Shown: positions 62,135-64,000 of the stretch, piece by piece
How the letters are laid out: each line of letters opens with the position of its first letter
Numbering within the stretch: position 1 is the stretch's first letter
NCBI RefSeq assembly: GCF_050269735.1
Contig: NZ_JBNNIX010000004.1
Span: 1-64,000, forward strand
DNA length: 64,000 nt
Reading direction: 5' to 3'
Source of the DNA: Paenisporosarcina sp050269735
GTDB lineage: Bacteria; Bacillota; Bacilli; Bacillales_A; Planococcaceae
The notes under the pieces: model-generated
The model's input: the letters and a program-made list of their open reading frames with translations, nothing else
Told to the model about the DNA's origin: nothing
Database searches by the model: none
Translations under genes and position numbers: made by a program

Positions 62135-62232
62135 TAACCCCAGTCAAACGGCTGGTAACCCCAATTAACCGCATGGCAACCCCAATTAACTACTTGTTTA
62201 CCCCGATTAAACGTGTCTTTACCCCATTTAAC
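62135..62232. repeat. 21-bp-period array H (core TAACCCCAATTAA)
   Basis: TAACCCC (once CAACCCC, twice TTACCCC) followed by (A/G)(A/T)TTAA starts at 62135, 62156, 62177, 62198 and 62219, exactly 21 bp apart. It sits between divergent genes and shares its core type with array C, 30 kb away. Confidence 0.93.
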
Positions 62233-62384
62233 TATTGGGAATCCATAAATGTTTATTTGAATACATACCCGTCTTTCCAACATTTCATTACTTCTTTGTA
62301 AATGGACGGCTGATTTGTGTTCTCCAGAGTGACTACACATTCATTTGGCAAACTTCATAAGGTAATCAAAAGGAGTGATTTTGT

Positions 62385-62603
62385 ATGAACTGGCAACATA
62401 AAATTATGCACTTAATTGGACATCCGATCGGGGTTTCATTTACAAATGGTCAAGGAACTTCCGGTATATTATGTAATGCTGATGGCGAAGAACTTTATAT
62501 TATGGAGTATTTGTATCATACGCAGTTTGCGATTAAGCATTATGAATATCATACGATTCAAGACATCAATCCATTTCCACCTTGTCAACAGCCTCTGTAT
62601 TAG
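62385..62603 (+). CDS. Conserved small protein of unknown function
   Basis: A 72-residue protein, MNWQHKIMHLIGHPIGVSFT then NGQGTSGILCNADGEELYIM, of the type kept in many Bacillales without known function. AAAGGAGTG ribosome-binding site. Confidence 0.7.
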   Translation: MNWQHKIMHLIGHPIGVSFTNGQGTSGILCNADGEELYIMEYLYHTQFAIKHYEYHTIQDINPFPPCQQPLY

Positions 62604-62713
62604 GAGAGGTCGTCGTATAAAACCTGTAAAGTGAATAGAAAAAGGGGTTAAGCCATTCTGCTTTTTTCATGCCTTCATGCTACAATAAAAGCAATTGAAA
62701 TGGAGGAAGTTGA

Positions 62714-64000
62714 ATGTCTTTACCAGTACAAAAAAACGACCGAATCACGGTTCATATAGAAGATTTGACACACGACGGAGCGGGAGTCGCTAAAGTAAAT
62801 GGCTACCCGTTATTTATCGTTGGCGCATTGCCAGGAGAAATGGCGGAAGTCCATGTCCTGAAAACCTTGAAATCATATGGCTTTGCCAAATTAATTGAAG
62901 TCATCAAACCATCTGAACATCGTGTTGCACCACCTTGTCATGTATTTGACCAATGTGGCGGCTGCCAAGTTCAGCACTTATCCTACGAAGGACAGCTTCT
63001 GTGGAAACAGCAAATGGTTAAAAATGCGATGACGAGAATTGGCAAACTGCCTGATGTACCAGTCTTACCGGTAAAAGGAATGGACAACCCTTGGCGTTAC
63101 CGGAACAAATCCCAAATTCCATTCGGATTGCAAGACGGACGAGTGGTCGGTGGATTCTATCAGACGCGTTCACATGAAATCGTCGACACGGATATCTGCA
63201 TCATCCAGACAGAAGAAGCAGACGACATCCTGCGTGAATTGAAGAAAGAATTCGGCAACCTTGGGATTATGCCATATGACGAAAAATCTCACCAAGGCAT
63301 GCTGCGACATGTTGTAGTACGTAAAGGTCGTGCAACTGGTGAAATCATGGTCGTTCTCATCACAAAGAAAAAGAAATTCAAGGAAAAAGACGAAGCATTG
63401 GCAGCGATTAAACGCATTCTGCCACAAGTCACTTCCATCGTTCAAAACGTAAACGAAGAAAAAACAAACGTGATCTTTGGAGACAAGACGATTACACTTT
63501 GGGGCAAAGATGCGATTGAAGATTTGATCGGGGACGTACGATTTGAAATCTCAGCGCGTTCGTTCTATCAAGTGAATCCAGAGCAAACGGAAGTCCTATA
63601 CCAACAAGCACTGGATTATGCTCAGCTGACAGGTGGAGAAACCGTCATCGATGCCTACTGCGGAATCGGCACGATCTCATTGTTCCTTGCTAAACAAGCG
63701 AAACAAGTGCTAGGTGTGGAAATCGTGCCACAAGCCATCGAAGACGCTAAACGTAATGCCGAGATCAATGGCTTTACGAACACGTACTTCGAAGCAGGTC
63801 CTGCAGAAGTCGTCATTCCGAACTGGTACAAAGAAGGAAAAACGGCAGATGTACTAGTAGTCGATCCTCCTCGTAAAGGATGCGACGAAGCATTATTGCA
63901 GACAATCTTGGAACAAAAGCCGAAGCGAGTGGTTTATGTATCATGTAATCCAGGTACCTTGGCAAGAGATTTGCGCATATTAGAAGATGGTGGGTATGTG
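62714..64000 (+). CDS. rlmCD: 23S rRNA (uracil-C5) methyltransferase RlmCD, 3'-truncated by window end
   Basis: At least 429 residues of a TrmA/RlmD-type RNA methyltransferase. An N-terminal TRAM domain (about 1-60) is followed by iron-sulfur cysteines Cys75, Cys81, Cys84 and Cys162, then the SAM-binding VIDAYCGIGTISLFLA and the catalytic SCNPGTL motif near the end. In Bacillus the orthologue methylates U747 and U1939. ATG at 62714 follows GGAGGAAG. The frame is open to the last base. Confidence 0.92.
   Translation, partial: MSLPVQKNDRITVHIEDLTHDGAGVAKVNGYPLFIVGALPGEMAEVHVLKTLKSYGFAKLIEVIKPSEHRVAPPCHVFDQCGGCQVQHLSYEGQLLWKQQMVKNAMTRIGKLPDVPVLPVKGMDNPWRYRNKSQIPFGLQDGRVVGGFYQTRSHEIVDTDICIIQTEEADDILRELKKEFGNLGIMPYDEKSHQGMLRHVVVRKGRATGEIMVVLITKKKKFKEKDEALAAIKRILPQVTSIVQNVNEEKTNVIFGDKTITLWGKDAIEDLIGDVRFEISARSFYQVNPEQTEVLYQQALDYAQLTGGETVIDAYCGIGTISLFLAKQAKQVLGVEIVPQAIEDAKRNAEINGFTNTYFEAGPAEVVIPNWYKEGKTADVLVVDPPRKGCDEALLQTILEQKPKRVVYVSCNPGTLARDLRILEDGGYV

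Noticed and set aside
380..62232. 21-bp arrays as CRISPR arrays
   Set aside because: The repeated part is only about 10 bp and the spacers about 10 bp, far below CRISPR sizes, and no cas genes are present.

Overview
The window looks like a low-GC Gram-positive chromosome of the order Bacillales. Gene order and protein character suggest a Planococcaceae-type relative (Sporosarcina or Planococcus-like), but the genus cannot be fixed by eye. It opens with the 3' end of a 5S rRNA gene. The backbone then follows the Bacillus subtilis order yebE-yebG-purEKBCSQLFMNHD, yerA-yerB-yerC-pcrB-pcrA-ligA-camS-gatCAB and dgkB ... rlmCD, nearly all on the + strand.

Layout. 1-780: 5S end, terminators, a hexamer repeat and the first 21-bp-period array. 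784-14784: yebEG and the complete 12-gene de novo IMP operon, preceded by a PurR box pair, a sigma-A promoter, a guanine riboswitch and a long intrinsic terminator. 14.8-31.5 kb: an AT-rich accessory island between purD and yerA. It is a string of small single-gene units: metallo-hydrolase, NTF2-like, DUF2716, chloramphenicol acetyltransferase with translational attenuator, CopG-type regulator, transporters, MerR plus flavin oxidoreductase, histidine phosphatase, a T-box-controlled methyltransferase and a DUF2975/XRE pair. Gene remnants of DinB and SDR proteins lie among them. Many boundaries carry the same imperfect palindrome, often just after a terminator hairpin. 31.7-45.4 kb: the yer/pcr/lig/gat backbone. 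45.7-64 kb: a secreted repeat protein, a Ktr-type K+ channel, dgkB, a cytochrome bd oxidase (cbdAB plus a CydS-like peptide), a Mn2+ riboswitch ahead of a Spo0M-like gene and terC, assorted small enzymes, and rlmCD running off the end.

The most unusual signals are repeats. Eight intergenic arrays share one architecture: a locus-specific core of about 10 bp recurs every 21 bp (20-21 in two arrays) with unrelated spacers, and the A-rich end of the core is on the + strand in all eight whatever the direction of the neighbouring genes. The second signal is the recurrent palindromic boundary element of the accessory island, which gives it a cassette-array look without any recognisable integrase in the window. 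A lysine-type T-box on a methyltransferase gene, a nested multi-hairpin element between camS and gatC, and two tiny membrane peptides flanking the bd oxidase genes also deserve attention.
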